Below, piece after piece: positions 9,844-19,087 of a DNA stretch of 64,000 nucleotides. Source of the stretch: an uncultured Pelagibacteraceae bacterium (GTDB lineage Bacteria > Pseudomonadota > Alphaproteobacteria > Pelagibacterales > Pelagibacteraceae); assembly GCA_902597055.1 (NCBI GenBank), contig CACJWG010000001.1, positions 103,752 to 167,751 of the forward strand, read 5' to 3'. The notes beneath the pieces were generated by a model. That model saw only the letters and a program-made list of their open reading frames with translations, had not been told where the DNA came from and ran no database searches. The translations under genes and the position numbers were made by a program. Numbering within the stretch: the first letter of the stretch is position 1; each line of letters opens with the position of its first letter.

Positions 9844-11223
9844 ATGAGCAATTTAAAAAAAAAAATCGATAAAAAAGTAAACTTTGAATTTAATAAAGAA
9901 TATATCAAAGTAATTGAAGAAAAAATTCAGAAAAATGATGTAAATTTTATTATTAATTCTTTTAGAGAGATGCACCCAGCTGATGCAGCAGATATTATTG
10001 AACATCTGAGTCAAGACGATAGAGAAAATCTTATTAAATTGAATAATTTTAAATTAGATCCAGAATTATTCGTTGAATTAAATGAAAACATTCAATCTGA
10101 AATTATAAAATTACTTTCTAACGCTTCTATAATATTTATTCTAAAAAACTTAGAGTCTGATGATGCTATAAAGATATTAGAAAACATTGAAGAAAAAAGT
10201 AAAAATGAAATTTTAAGTTCTTTACCGCCTAAAGATAGATTTGCTTTATTAGAAAGTTTAAGTTATCCCGAAGATTCTGCTGCACGTATTATGCAAAGGG
10301 AATTTACAGCTATTCCAAGTAATTGGTCTGTTGGACAAACAATTGATTATTTAAGAGAAAATAAAGATCTACCTGAACAATTTTTAGAAATTTATATTAT
10401 CGATAATGAATTTAAACCTCTTGGAACTGTTCCTTCATCAAAAGTTTTAAGAACGCCCCGTGAAAGTAAAATGGTTGAAATTATGTTGGAATCACAAGTT
10501 ACTATACCTGTTGATATGGATAGAGAGGAAGTCGGTAGACTTTTTGAAAATTACAATCTTAATTCAGCAGCTGTAATTGATAAAACAAAAAAATTAGTTG
10601 GTATGATTACTAGTGACGACATTTTAACTGTTCTTAAAGAAGAGGCAGAGGAAGATACTTTAAGATTAGCTGGTGTTGGTGATGAAGAAATTACTGATGG
10701 AGTGATTAAAAAAACACAAAGACGATTTAATTGGCTCTTATTAAATCTTTTTACAGCCTTTTTAGCAACTTGGGTTATAAGTAAATTTGGTGCAACTATT
10801 GAACAAATGGTTGCTCTAGCCTTTTTAATGCCAATAGTAGCTTCAATGGGTGGTAATGCTGGAATGCAAACGCTGGCTGTAACTATTCGTGGTATAGCCA
10901 CCAATGATTTAACAAATAGCAACTTTTTAAAAATTGTTTTAAAAGAATTTAATATTGGAGTTCTAAATGGAATTATTTTTGCAATAATAAGTGCTTTAAT
11001 AGTTCAACTTTGGTTTAAAGATTATGTTTTATCCATAATCATTTCTATCTCGATGATATTAAATATGATTGTTGCTGGCTTGTTTGGCATTTTAATTCCG
11101 GTAACATTAAAAAAACTTAATATTGACCCAGCTATAGCATCAAGTGTGTTTGTAACAACTGTCACAGATGTAATTGGTTTTTTGTCCTTTTTAGGTATTG
11201 GCGCATATTTCTTTTACGGCTAA
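9844..11223 (+). CDS. mgtE: MgtE-type magnesium channel/transporter
   Basis: Inner-membrane Mg2+ channel. It is 459 aa: an N-terminal helical superfamily domain (MHPADAADIIEHL), a CBS-domain pair (about 135-260, ending GMITSDDILTVL), and a C-terminal region of five hydrophobic helices with PIVASMGGNAGMQT, the conserved pore motif. The N and CBS domains sense cytosolic Mg2+ in characterised homologues. AGGA at 9834-9837 is a reasonable ribosome binding site. Its stop overlaps that of convergent panC. Confidence 0.95.
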   Translation: MSNLKKKIDKKVNFEFNKEYIKVIEEKIQKNDVNFIINSFREMHPADAADIIEHLSQDDRENLIKLNNFKLDPELFVELNENIQSEIIKLLSNASIIFILKNLESDDAIKILENIEEKSKNEILSSLPPKDRFALLESLSYPEDSAARIMQREFTAIPSNWSVGQTIDYLRENKDLPEQFLEIYIIDNEFKPLGTVPSSKVLRTPRESKMVEIMLESQVTIPVDMDREEVGRLFENYNLNSAAVIDKTKKLVGMITSDDILTVLKEEAEEDTLRLAGVGDEEITDGVIKKTQRRFNWLLLNLFTAFLATWVISKFGATIEQMVALAFLMPIVASMGGNAGMQTLAVTIRGIATNDLTNSNFLKIVLKEFNIGVLNGIIFAIISALIVQLWFKDYVLSIIISISMILNMIVAGLFGILIPVTLKKLNIDPAIASSVFVTTVTDVIGFLSFLGIGAYFFYG

Positions 11224-12020
11224 AAATTATCAATTAATCTAACTTTCTTAATATAAAAACACACAAAGAGTTTCAAATTTTTTTTGTTAAAAATTGGACT
11301 AAGATTATTTTTGTTTCTCAATTCTAAATATTCAATTTTAATATTACTGTTGCTTTTAATACTTTGAAGTAAATAAATTTTTTTTGTGTTTTTTTTAATA
11401 TTTTTGAAAACATTAATTATCTTTTTAGTAAACTTTTGCGCTATTCTAATACTTTTGTTATCAAGTAATTTGTTTCTGGATGAGTAGGGCAGTGAACTAC
11501 TCATTCTAATAGTTTTACATAGCACAACCTTTGTTTTAAATCTTTTTTTTACGAAATTTTTGATTAAGAAATATTGTTGAAAATCTTTTTCTCCTAAAAA
11601 AATTTTTTTAACCTTAAGAACTTTTAAAAATTTATTTATAACAGCCAAAACTCCTTCAAAATGTCCTGGTCGATATTTACCGCATAATACCTTGTATTTT
11701 TTATTAATACTAATTTTTCTTGGAGTATTTCTTGAGTAGATTTCTTTTATGTTTGGTACCAGAACATAGTCTACATTAAGCTTCTTTAATATCATAATAT
11801 CTCTATCTAATGTTCTTGGATAATTTTTATAATCAGTCTTTCGGTTAAATTGTGACGGGTTAATGAATATACTTACTAGGGTTTTGTCACATGTTTTTTG
11901 GCAATTTTTCACTAAACTAATATGCCCTTTATGTAAACTGCCCATTGTTGGGACAAATCCTATGTCTGCCTTAAAATTAACTTCTTTATTAAGTCTATTA
12001 ATACTTTTATAAATAATCAT
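11220..12020 (-). CDS. panC: Pantothenate synthetase
   Basis: Joins pantoate and beta-alanine with ATP to make pantothenate. It is 266 aa, slightly short. GFVPTMGSLHKGHISLV contains the HxGH nucleotidyl-transferase motif; FINPSQF, GKYRPGHFEGV and SSRN are also conserved. It is divergent from galU, and the two genes appear to share a -10 region. No panB or panD is visible in this window. Confidence 0.93.
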   Translation of the reverse strand: MIIYKSINRLNKEVNFKADIGFVPTMGSLHKGHISLVKNCQKTCDKTLVSIFINPSQFNRKTDYKNYPRTLDRDIMILKKLNVDYVLVPNIKEIYSRNTPRKISINKKYKVLCGKYRPGHFEGVLAVINKFLKVLKVKKIFLGEKDFQQYFLIKNFVKKRFKTKVVLCKTIRMSSSLPYSSRNKLLDNKSIRIAQKFTKKIINVFKNIKKNTKKIYLLQSIKSNSNIKIEYLELRNKNNLSPIFNKKNLKLFVCFYIKKVRLIDNF

Positions 12021-12036
12021 TTATGGTAATTGAGTT

Positions 12037-12044
12037 AGTATAAG
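12037..12044. promoter_or_regulatory. Shared divergent -10 elements of panC and galU
   Basis: The 29-base gap between the two start codons holds AGTATAAG. Read forward, TATAAG (12039-12044) is 5 bases before the galU ATG. Read on the other strand, TATACT (12042-12037) is 16 bases before the panC ATG. RNA polymerase could bind only one way at a time. No good -35 is seen for either direction, so this is a candidate only. Confidence 0.45.
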
Positions 12045-12049
12045 ATTTT

Positions 12050-12865
12050 ATGATTAAACAAGCAATAATACCTTTGGCTGGTTTAGGCACAAGACTTTTA
12101 CCTTTAACTAGCGTTTTTGCAAAAGAATTATTACCTATCAATGGGAAACCTGGAATACAATATATTTTGGACGAATGTATTGAAGCAGGAATTAAAGAAG
12201 TTGTATTTATTATTTCAAAAAAAAAACAAATGATAAAAAATTATTTTTATAATGACAGTTTTTATAAGAAAATTATAAACAAAAAAAAGGATCCAAGAAT
12301 TATAAAAGAATATAAGCAAATCTTGAAATATAAAAAAATGATTAAATTTGTATATCAAAATAAACCTCTTGGCACTGGCGATGCAGTTTTGAAGACAAAA
12401 AAATATATCAAAGATAAATTTTTTTTAATGCTTTTACCTGACGATTTAATAATAAAAAAGAATTGCACTAAATCTATGATAAAAATTCACAGACGCTACA
12501 AATCTTCTGTTATGGCGAGTATGAATGTGAGTAAAAAAACAGTTTCAAGATGGGGCATATTTAAATTAAACAAAAAGCTAGATAGGAATAATTATTTGAT
12601 AAAAGATGTTGTTGAAAAACCATCTATTTCAAGCGCCCCATCAAACAAAGCGGTAATTGGAAGGTATATCTTACCTAACAAAATATTTTCTAAATTATCA
12701 AAACAAAAACCAGGTAAAGGCGGAGAAATTCATATTACGGATGCAATTCAATCTTTGATTTATGATAACAATAAGTTTATAGCTCATAATTTTTCAGGTA
12801 AATACTTAGATTGTGGGAGTATGAATGGTTATATAAAATCTACTTTGGAGATAGCCAAATCATGA
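12050..12865 (+). CDS. galU: UTP--glucose-1-phosphate uridylyltransferase
   Basis: Makes UDP-glucose from UTP and glucose-1-phosphate. It is 271 aa. The nucleotide-binding IPLAGLGTRLLPLT (residues 7-20), KELLPING and the GTGDAVL segment match the family. No Shine-Dalgarno precedes the ATG, and a TATAAG lies 5 bases upstream, so the transcript may be leaderless. It overlaps ugd by 4 bases, which pairs UDP-glucose synthesis with its oxidation. Confidence 0.95.
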   Translation: MIKQAIIPLAGLGTRLLPLTSVFAKELLPINGKPGIQYILDECIEAGIKEVVFIISKKKQMIKNYFYNDSFYKKIINKKKDPRIIKEYKQILKYKKMIKFVYQNKPLGTGDAVLKTKKYIKDKFFLMLLPDDLIIKKNCTKSMIKIHRRYKSSVMASMNVSKKTVSRWGIFKLNKKLDRNNYLIKDVVEKPSISSAPSNKAVIGRYILPNKIFSKLSKQKPGKGGEIHITDAIQSLIYDNNKFIAHNFSGKYLDCGSMNGYIKSTLEIAKS

Positions 12866-14160
12866 AGTTATGCATGATAGGAACTGGCTACGTGGGATTA
12901 GTTAGTGGCGTATGTTTTGCAGATTTAGGAAATGAAGTAATTTGCGTAGATAAAGATTTAAATAAAATTAATTCCCTTAAAAAAGGAAAAGTTCCAATTT
13001 ACGAACCTGGACTTTCAGAGTTAGTAATTAAAAATTTTAGAAATAAGAGATTAAATTTTTCAACAGATTTAAAAAAATCTGTAAAAGAATCGGACATAAT
13101 TTTTATTTGTGTTGGAACACCTACGAAAAAAGGAGGAAGTTCAGCAGATTTAAGTCAAATCTATAATGTAACTAAGGAGATAAGTTCCTCAATTAATAGT
13201 TTCAAAATTATCATAACAAAATCAACAGTTCCTGTAACTACAGGTGATGAGATTGAAAAAATTTTATCTAGAAAAAATAGTAAAAAAAAATTTTCAGTAG
13301 TCTCTAATCCAGAATTTTTGAGAGAAGGTGAGGCGATAAGAGATTTTTCTTATCCTGATAGAGTGGTAATTGGCACGAATGATAAAAAAGCTGGCAAAAT
13401 TATGAAAAATCTTTATAGCCCACTTATTTCTAAAGGGGCTTCATATTTACAAACATCTAGAAGGGCAGCAGAATTAATCAAATACGCCTCTAACGCTTTC
13501 TTAGCTACCAAAATAACTTTTATTAATGAAATAGCAAATTTATGCGAAAAAACTGAGATTAATGTGGAAGATATATCAATAGGAATGGGTTTAGATAAAA
13601 GAATAGGTAGCCGATTTCTGAGAGCAGGCCCTGCCTACGGTGGATCTTGTTTTCCAAAAGACACAAAAGCAATCATTTCAACTGCTGACAAATTTAGAAC
13701 AAACCTATCAGTGGTAAAATCTGTAGTTAAATCGAATGAAAATAGATCTAAAATTTTATTAGATCGAATTTACCAAATGTTAAATAAAAAAGTAAAGAAT
13801 AAAAAGATAACTTTTTTAGGTGTAACATTTAAAGCAAACACTGATGACATGAGAGATTCCTCAAGTCTCAAAATGATTCCGTGGTTATCAAAAAAAGGAG
13901 CAATAATAAAATATTTTGATCCAACAGGTTACAAAAATGAATTTTCAAAACTAAAAAATGTTACTAACAAAACATCAATTAAAGATGCCGTCCAAAATTC
14001 AGATCTTGTTATTCTACACACAGAATGGAATGACTTTAAATCAATAAATTTTAAAAACTTAGCTAAAGGTAAAAAGTTTATTATTTTTGATATGAGAAAT
14101 TTGTATTCTTCTTCAAAAATGAAGGAACAAGGTTTTAAGTATTTTAGTATTGGAAAATAA
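12862..14160 (+). CDS. ugd: UDP-glucose 6-dehydrogenase
   Basis: Oxidises UDP-glucose to UDP-glucuronate with 2 NAD+, for cell-surface polysaccharide. I choose the ATG at 12862 (432 aa) because the Rossmann motif MIGTGYVGLVSGV must be near the N terminus; an in-frame ATG at 12811 lies inside galU. The catalytic cysteine is C263 in GGSCFPKDT, and the FKANTDDMRDSSSL motif is present. It follows galU in an ATGA overlap. Confidence 0.96.
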   Translation: MKLCMIGTGYVGLVSGVCFADLGNEVICVDKDLNKINSLKKGKVPIYEPGLSELVIKNFRNKRLNFSTDLKKSVKESDIIFICVGTPTKKGGSSADLSQIYNVTKEISSSINSFKIIITKSTVPVTTGDEIEKILSRKNSKKKFSVVSNPEFLREGEAIRDFSYPDRVVIGTNDKKAGKIMKNLYSPLISKGASYLQTSRRAAELIKYASNAFLATKITFINEIANLCEKTEINVEDISIGMGLDKRIGSRFLRAGPAYGGSCFPKDTKAIISTADKFRTNLSVVKSVVKSNENRSKILLDRIYQMLNKKVKNKKITFLGVTFKANTDDMRDSSSLKMIPWLSKKGAIIKYFDPTGYKNEFSKLKNVTNKTSIKDAVQNSDLVILHTEWNDFKSINFKNLAKGKKFIIFDMRNLYSSSKMKEQGFKYFSIGK

Positions 14161-14163
14161 AAT

Positions 14164-14625
14164 TTATTTCAACTCAAATATTGCATCTACTTCCACAGAA
14201 ACACCCAACGGTAAACTATTTGTACTTACAGCAGCCCTAGTATGCATCCCAGCGTCCTCAAAAACTGAAGCTATTAGATCTGATGCACCATTTAACACTT
14301 TAGGTTGATCTATAAATTCATCTGTTGAATTAACAAAACCTGTTAATTTTACGCACGATTTAACTTTTGATAAATCATTATTACAAGCTTTTTTTACTTG
14401 CGCAATAATACTTAACGCGCATCTTTTGGCAGCATTATAACCAGCTTCTGTATCTAAATCTTTTCCAATTTTCCCTTTTATTAACTGACCAGATTCATCA
14501 ATAGAAATTTGTCCAGATACAAATAACATTTTTCCTGAAACTTTCGTTGCAACATAATTTCCAACAGGAGCTTTTGCCTCAGGAAGATTAATTTTTAATT
14601 CTTTTATCTTTTCTTCGTAATTCAT
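14164..14625 (-). CDS. RidA/YjgF-family protein
   Basis: Members of this family hydrolyse reactive enamine/imine intermediates of amino acid metabolism; others have different or unknown roles. It is 153 aa, longer than E. coli RidA (~128). The core motifs MLFVSGQIS, the HTRAAVS segment with its conserved arginine, and VSVEVDAIF are visible. Translation is probably coupled to topA, whose stop it overlaps by 4 bases. The exact substrate is unknown. Confidence 0.85.
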   Translation of the reverse strand: MNYEEKIKELKINLPEAKAPVGNYVATKVSGKMLFVSGQISIDESGQLIKGKIGKDLDTEAGYNAAKRCALSIIAQVKKACNNDLSKVKSCVKLTGFVNSTDEFIDQPKVLNGASDLIASVFEDAGMHTRAAVSTNSLPLGVSVEVDAIFELK

Positions 14626-17183
14626 TTTGATTTCCTTTTTTTTGATTTTTTAGTTTTATCGTATTCTTTCCGTTTCTCAATCAATATCAAAGCTTCTTCC
14701 ATTGTCAATTCTGTTGGATCCTTTTCTTCAGGAATAGTTGCATTGAGTGATTTATACTTTATGTAAGGTCCATATTGACCCTTCATGACTCTTACAGGTT
14801 TTTTATCTTCCGGATGTTCACCTAAATCTTTAATCATTGATGAAGACATTCTTCCGGGTTTCGCTTCAGATATTAAAGTTATAGCTCTGTTTAAACCAAT
14901 TGAAAATAATTCATCCACACTTTCTATTCTAGCGGATTTGTTTTCGCACTTTAAGTATGGTCCAAATCTACCAACGTTGACTGTAATTTCTTTGCCAATA
15001 TCTGGGTGAGTACCTAAGATTTTAGGTAGAGAGCATAAATATTTTGCTTTTTCTAAATCTATATTTTCTATATCTAAGCCTTTAGGGATCGATACATTTT
15101 TTAAATTATTTTCTTCTTTCTTCGTTTTTCTTTTTTTTGTTTTTACTATTTCATCTTCTAATAATTCGTATTGTAAATAAGGACCAAATCTTCCATTTTT
15201 TAAATAAATTTCTTTATCATTATCATTTTTACCAATTAATTTAGGTTCTGCTAAATTTATTTGTTGAGATGCCTTAATCTTGGAAAGTGGTCTTGTAAAC
15301 TTGCATTCTGGATAATTAGAACACCCAATAAACGCACCTCCTCTAAAACTATTTTTTAAACTTAGTGTACCATTAGTACATAATTTGCAAGATCTGTCGA
15401 TTTTTCCATCATCATTTGTATAAAATATTAAATTACCCAAGCTTTCATTTAGCATATCCAGAACTTCTCTAGTTCTTATCTCTTTCACAGACGAAACATT
15501 CTTATTAAAATCTTTCCAGAATTGATCTAGTACACTTAGCCAATTTTCTTTTCCTGAAGTTATGTCATCTAATTGATCTTCTAATTTTGCAGTAAAGTCA
15601 TAATCAACATATTTTGCAAAAAGTTTTTCAAGAAAGGCAGATAAAAGTTTTCCTCTATCAGTTGGGAAAAATCTTTTGTTAACAACATCTGCATAACCTC
15701 TATTAGATATTACAGAAATAATACTTGCGTACGTAGAGGGACGACCGATACCTAATTCCTCTAATTTTTTAACTAAACTAGCCTCAGAATATCTTGGGGG
15801 TGGTTGAGTAAAGTGTTGTTCATCTATAAAATCAGATATATTCACTTCTCCTTTTTCTACTTTGGGTAAAATATTTTCATCGTTGCTGTCATCATCTAAA
15901 TTAATTACCTTCATAAAACCATCAAACACTATCGTTGAACCCGATGACTTAAAGATATGTTCATTGTTATTTGATTCAATAATAATTGTTTTTCTATCAA
16001 ATTTTGCTGGTGTCATTTGTGAAGATAGAGCTCTTGACCAAATCAAGTTATATAATTTATTTTGATCTGAGCTTAAATATTTTTTCATTTTTTCAGGTGT
16101 ATTACTTATTTCTGTTGGTCTTATAGCTTCATGAGCTTCTTGCGCATTTTTTGCCTTTTTTCCCGAGTAATTAATTGGTTGATCAGGTAAATATTCATTA
16201 CCAAAGTTATCACTTATAAAGTTTCTAAAAACTGGCAAAGCTTCTTTAGATATATTGGTACCATCTGTTCGCATGTAAGTGATTAATCCTTTTGTTTCAC
16301 CTTCAATTTCAATACCCTGATACAGCCTTTGAGCAATTTGCATTGTTCTTGAGGCACCAAAACCAAGCTTGCTTGAAGCTGACTGTTGTAATGTTGAAGT
16401 TGTAAAAGGTCCAGAAGGATTTCTAGTATATATTTTTGATGTAATATCTGTAATCTTATATTTATCGTTTTTTATTTTTTCTATTGCTTGATTAATATCG
16501 TTTTTATTTTTGAAACTAAACTTTTCAACTTTTTTGTTTTCAATTTGAAAAATATTTGATGTTATTAAACTTCCATCATTTGTTTTAAAATTTACTTTTA
16601 AAGACCAAAATTCATCAGGCTTAAAAATTTCGATTTCATGTTCTCTTTCGGTTAAAAGTCTCAGAGCAACAGATTGTACTCTACCTGCTGATTTAGATCC
16701 CGGGAGTTTAGTCCAAAGTATGGGAGAAATATTAAAACCTACTAAATAATCTAAGGCACGCCTTGCCATGTAAGCATTTACAAGATCAGATTCGATTTCT
16801 CTTGGATTTTCTATTCCATTTGTGACTGCCTTTTTAGTTATTTCGTTAAAAACAACTCTCTCAATTTTTTTGTCCTTGAGTAGTTTTTTTTCATTTAAAA
16901 ATTCTTTAACATGCCATGCAATTGCTTCACCTTCTCTGTCAGGGTCTGTAGCAAGTATTATTTTTTTAGAGTCTTTTGCTACATCAGAAATTTCTTTTAA
17001 ATATTTTTTAGAAAAACTATCAATTTCCCAAATCATCTTAAATTCATTTTCAGGATCTACTGAGCCATTCTTAGATGGAAGATCTCTAATATGTCCATAA
17101 CTAGCAAGGACCGTATAATCATTTCCTAGATATTTATTTATTGTTTTTGCTTTAGCGGGACTTTCAACAATTACTAGATTCAT
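14622..17183 (-). CDS. topA: DNA topoisomerase I
   Basis: Type IA enzyme that relaxes negative supercoils. It is 853 aa. The Toprim domain holds VESPAKAKTI and ATDPDREGEAIAWH. The catalytic tyrosine is Y303 in TYMRTDGT. The C terminus has one four-cysteine zinc finger (CKLC...GCSNYPEC) and then repeated GRFGPYL-type modules (three visible). It starts 36 bases after plsY ends and overlaps the RidA-family gene by 4 bases. Confidence 0.97.
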   Translation of the reverse strand: MNLVIVESPAKAKTINKYLGNDYTVLASYGHIRDLPSKNGSVDPENEFKMIWEIDSFSKKYLKEISDVAKDSKKIILATDPDREGEAIAWHVKEFLNEKKLLKDKKIERVVFNEITKKAVTNGIENPREIESDLVNAYMARRALDYLVGFNISPILWTKLPGSKSAGRVQSVALRLLTEREHEIEIFKPDEFWSLKVNFKTNDGSLITSNIFQIENKKVEKFSFKNKNDINQAIEKIKNDKYKITDITSKIYTRNPSGPFTTSTLQQSASSKLGFGASRTMQIAQRLYQGIEIEGETKGLITYMRTDGTNISKEALPVFRNFISDNFGNEYLPDQPINYSGKKAKNAQEAHEAIRPTEISNTPEKMKKYLSSDQNKLYNLIWSRALSSQMTPAKFDRKTIIIESNNNEHIFKSSGSTIVFDGFMKVINLDDDSNDENILPKVEKGEVNISDFIDEQHFTQPPPRYSEASLVKKLEELGIGRPSTYASIISVISNRGYADVVNKRFFPTDRGKLLSAFLEKLFAKYVDYDFTAKLEDQLDDITSGKENWLSVLDQFWKDFNKNVSSVKEIRTREVLDMLNESLGNLIFYTNDDGKIDRSCKLCTNGTLSLKNSFRGGAFIGCSNYPECKFTRPLSKIKASQQINLAEPKLIGKNDNDKEIYLKNGRFGPYLQYELLEDEIVKTKKRKTKKEENNLKNVSIPKGLDIENIDLEKAKYLCSLPKILGTHPDIGKEITVNVGRFGPYLKCENKSARIESVDELFSIGLNRAITLISEAKPGRMSSSMIKDLGEHPEDKKPVRVMKGQYGPYIKYKSLNATIPEEKDPTELTMEEALILIEKRKEYDKTKKSKKRKSK

Positions 17184-17219
17184 GTAAACAAAAAATCATA
17201 AATAAGATTGATAGTCAAA

Positions 17220-17807
17220 TTAATAAATTTTTGATTTAGATTCTGTATTATTTCTCAAGCGTTTTATATTTTCTCTATGTGTGAAAAAAATCAAAATGAA
17301 CATCATAAAGTAAAAATAGTAGTCAGAATTAGAATTATAAAAAAACTCAAAAATTGGAATTGTTAAACTTGCAAGTAGGGAACTTAATGATGAAAATTTA
17401 AAGAGTATAAAAATAGTAATCCAGACGACTCCAAAAATTAAGGCAGTAAAAATATCCAAACAACAAAGAATTCCAAGATAAGATGCAACACCTTTACCAC
17501 CTTTAAACTTTAACCAAATAGGGAAGACGTGTCCTATAAAAATTGACAATGCAGATATATACAAATAATCGTTCATGAAAAATTTTACATATAAAATTGG
17601 AAGAACAGCTTTTAATATATCGAGAACCAAAGTTGAGTAGCCTAAAATTTTGTTACCAGATCTTAATACATTTGTTGCACCAATATTACCAGATCCTATT
17701 TCACGGATATCTTTTTTTAAAAAAATTTTAGTTAAAAGTAATCCAAAGGGTATGGATCCAAATAAATAACTTACTAGTATAATTAAAAATAACTCAAAAT
17801 TTAACAT
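17220..17807 (-). CDS. plsY: Acyl-phosphate:glycerol-3-phosphate acyltransferase
   Basis: Inner-membrane enzyme that starts phospholipid synthesis by acylating glycerol-3-phosphate from acyl-phosphate. It is 195 aa with five or so hydrophobic segments. SYLFGSIPFGLLL, REIGSGNIGATNVLR and the GHVFPIWLKFKGGKGVA motif are all conserved. Its partner plsX is in the same window at 54857. It overlaps the pyrC-like gene by 7 bases. Confidence 0.96.
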   Translation of the reverse strand: MLNFELFLIILVSYLFGSIPFGLLLTKIFLKKDIREIGSGNIGATNVLRSGNKILGYSTLVLDILKAVLPILYVKFFMNDYLYISALSIFIGHVFPIWLKFKGGKGVASYLGILCCLDIFTALIFGVVWITIFILFKFSSLSSLLASLTIPIFEFFYNSNSDYYFYFMMFILIFFTHRENIKRLRNNTESKSKIY

Positions 17808-19087
17808 TTATATAGTTCTATACCTTTAATATATGTATTAAGCACTTTACCTTGAAGTTTTTTATCTTCTATGCATGTATTTTTAGATTTACTTATCATA
17901 TTTTCCTTTTTTACTATCCATGGTTTAAATAAATCAACTATACAAAAGTCAGCATCATTTCCTATAGATAAACTTCCCTTATCTATCTTTAATATTTTTG
18001 CAGGATTACTTGTTAAACATTGAATTATTTTAGATAGTTTTAAAGACTCATTGTGAAATAACTCTAAAGCGAGAGATAATAAAGTTTCTATACCTGATGC
18101 TCCAGTTGCAGCTTGTGAGAACGTTAATCTTTTTGATTCTTCGTCTTCAGGTTTGTGATCTGAAACTATGACTTCAATTAAATCTTGATTAATACCTTTT
18201 ATTAAAGAAAGTCTATCATCCTCTGTTCGAAGTGGTGGAGAAAGTTTTAAAAAAGTTCTAAAATCTCCAATATCATTTTCGTTAAGTGATAAATTATTAA
18301 TAGAAACTCCAGTTGTAAAGTTTACGTTATCTTTGCTACGTTTGATTACTTCTAAAGATTTTGCTGAAGATATTTGTGAAATATGATATCTGCAATTATA
18401 ATCCTGAAGTAAACTTATGTCTCTTTCTATAATTATTTTCTCTGCATAATCTGGTATACCATGTAGACCCAATTTAGTTGCGATAATCCCATCATTAACC
18501 TGGCCGTTTTTTGCTAATTCGAAATCTTCAGCATGTTGTATGATTAATGAGTTCAAATCGTAAGCAGATTTCATTATTCTAGACATTACTCTTGTGTTTT
18601 GAATTGTTTTTATTCCATCTGTGAAACCAATTATTCCTTTTTTTTGTAAAAGGCCGAACTCATTCATATTGTTACCTTCAAGATTTTTAGTTAAGGTAGC
18701 AGTAGGATATATATTTATTTTTGATTTATCTCGTCCTCTCCTTTTTAAAAAATCAACCATGGAAACGTTATCAATAACAGGTGAAGTATTTGGCATTGTT
18801 ACAACAGATGTAACCCCACCTGCTAAGGCGGCATTACTTAATGTTTTAAAATTCTCTTTATACTCAAAGCCCGGCTCCCCAACAAAAACCCTCATATCGA
18901 TTAAACCGGGAAATATATATTTTTCATTGAGATCTATGAATTTTTCACGTGAGGGAATATTATTTTTATTTACTTTTTTTCCTATTGCCTCAATTTTTCC
19001 ATTCTCATTAATAATTAAACCACCTAATTCCTCCACAGAGTTAGCTGGATCAACTATGTTTGCATTTAAAAAATATTGTTTCTTCAT
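17801..19087 (-). CDS. pyrC: Dihydroorotase-like protein, probably non-catalytic
   Basis: Class I dihydroorotase fold (428 aa) in the pyrimidine pathway. The first metal-binding motif, normally D-x-H-x-H-x-R-E-P-G, reads [10 protein letters not shown] at 64-73, so both histidines are replaced (R66, F68). Later positions ([19 protein letters not shown]) are kept. Inactive homologues of this kind (pseudo-dihydroorotase) assemble with aspartate carbamoyltransferase in pseudomonads, and here the gene overlaps pyrB by 4 bases. I infer a structural or regulatory role, with a true dihydroorotase elsewhere. Confidence 0.85.
   Translation of the reverse strand: MKKQYFLNANIVDPANSVEELGGLIINENGKIEAIGKKVNKNNIPSREKFIDLNEKYIFPGLIDMRVFVGEPGFEYKENFKTLSNAALAGGVTSVVTMPNTSPVIDNVSMVDFLKRRGRDKSKINIYPTATLTKNLEGNNMNEFGLLQKKGIIGFTDGIKTIQNTRVMSRIMKSAYDLNSLIIQHAEDFELAKNGQVNDGIIATKLGLHGIPDYAEKIIIERDISLLQDYNCRYHISQISSAKSLEVIKRSKDNVNFTTGVSINNLSLNENDIGDFRTFLKLSPPLRTEDDRLSLIKGINQDLIEVIVSDHKPEDEESKRLTFSQAATGASGIETLLSLALELFHNESLKLSKIIQCLTSNPAKILKIDKGSLSIGNDADFCIVDLFKPWIVKKENMISKSKNTCIEDKKLQGKVLNTYIKGIELYKC

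Noticed and set aside
12811..12861. Upstream start for ugd
   Set aside because: Would place 17 extra residues before the Rossmann motif inside galU; the ATGA at 12862 gives the family N terminus.
14150..14172. AT-only inverted repeat between ugd and the RidA-family gene as terminator
   Set aside because: AAATAAA/TTTATTT leaves a one-base loop and has no GC pair; too weak to call.
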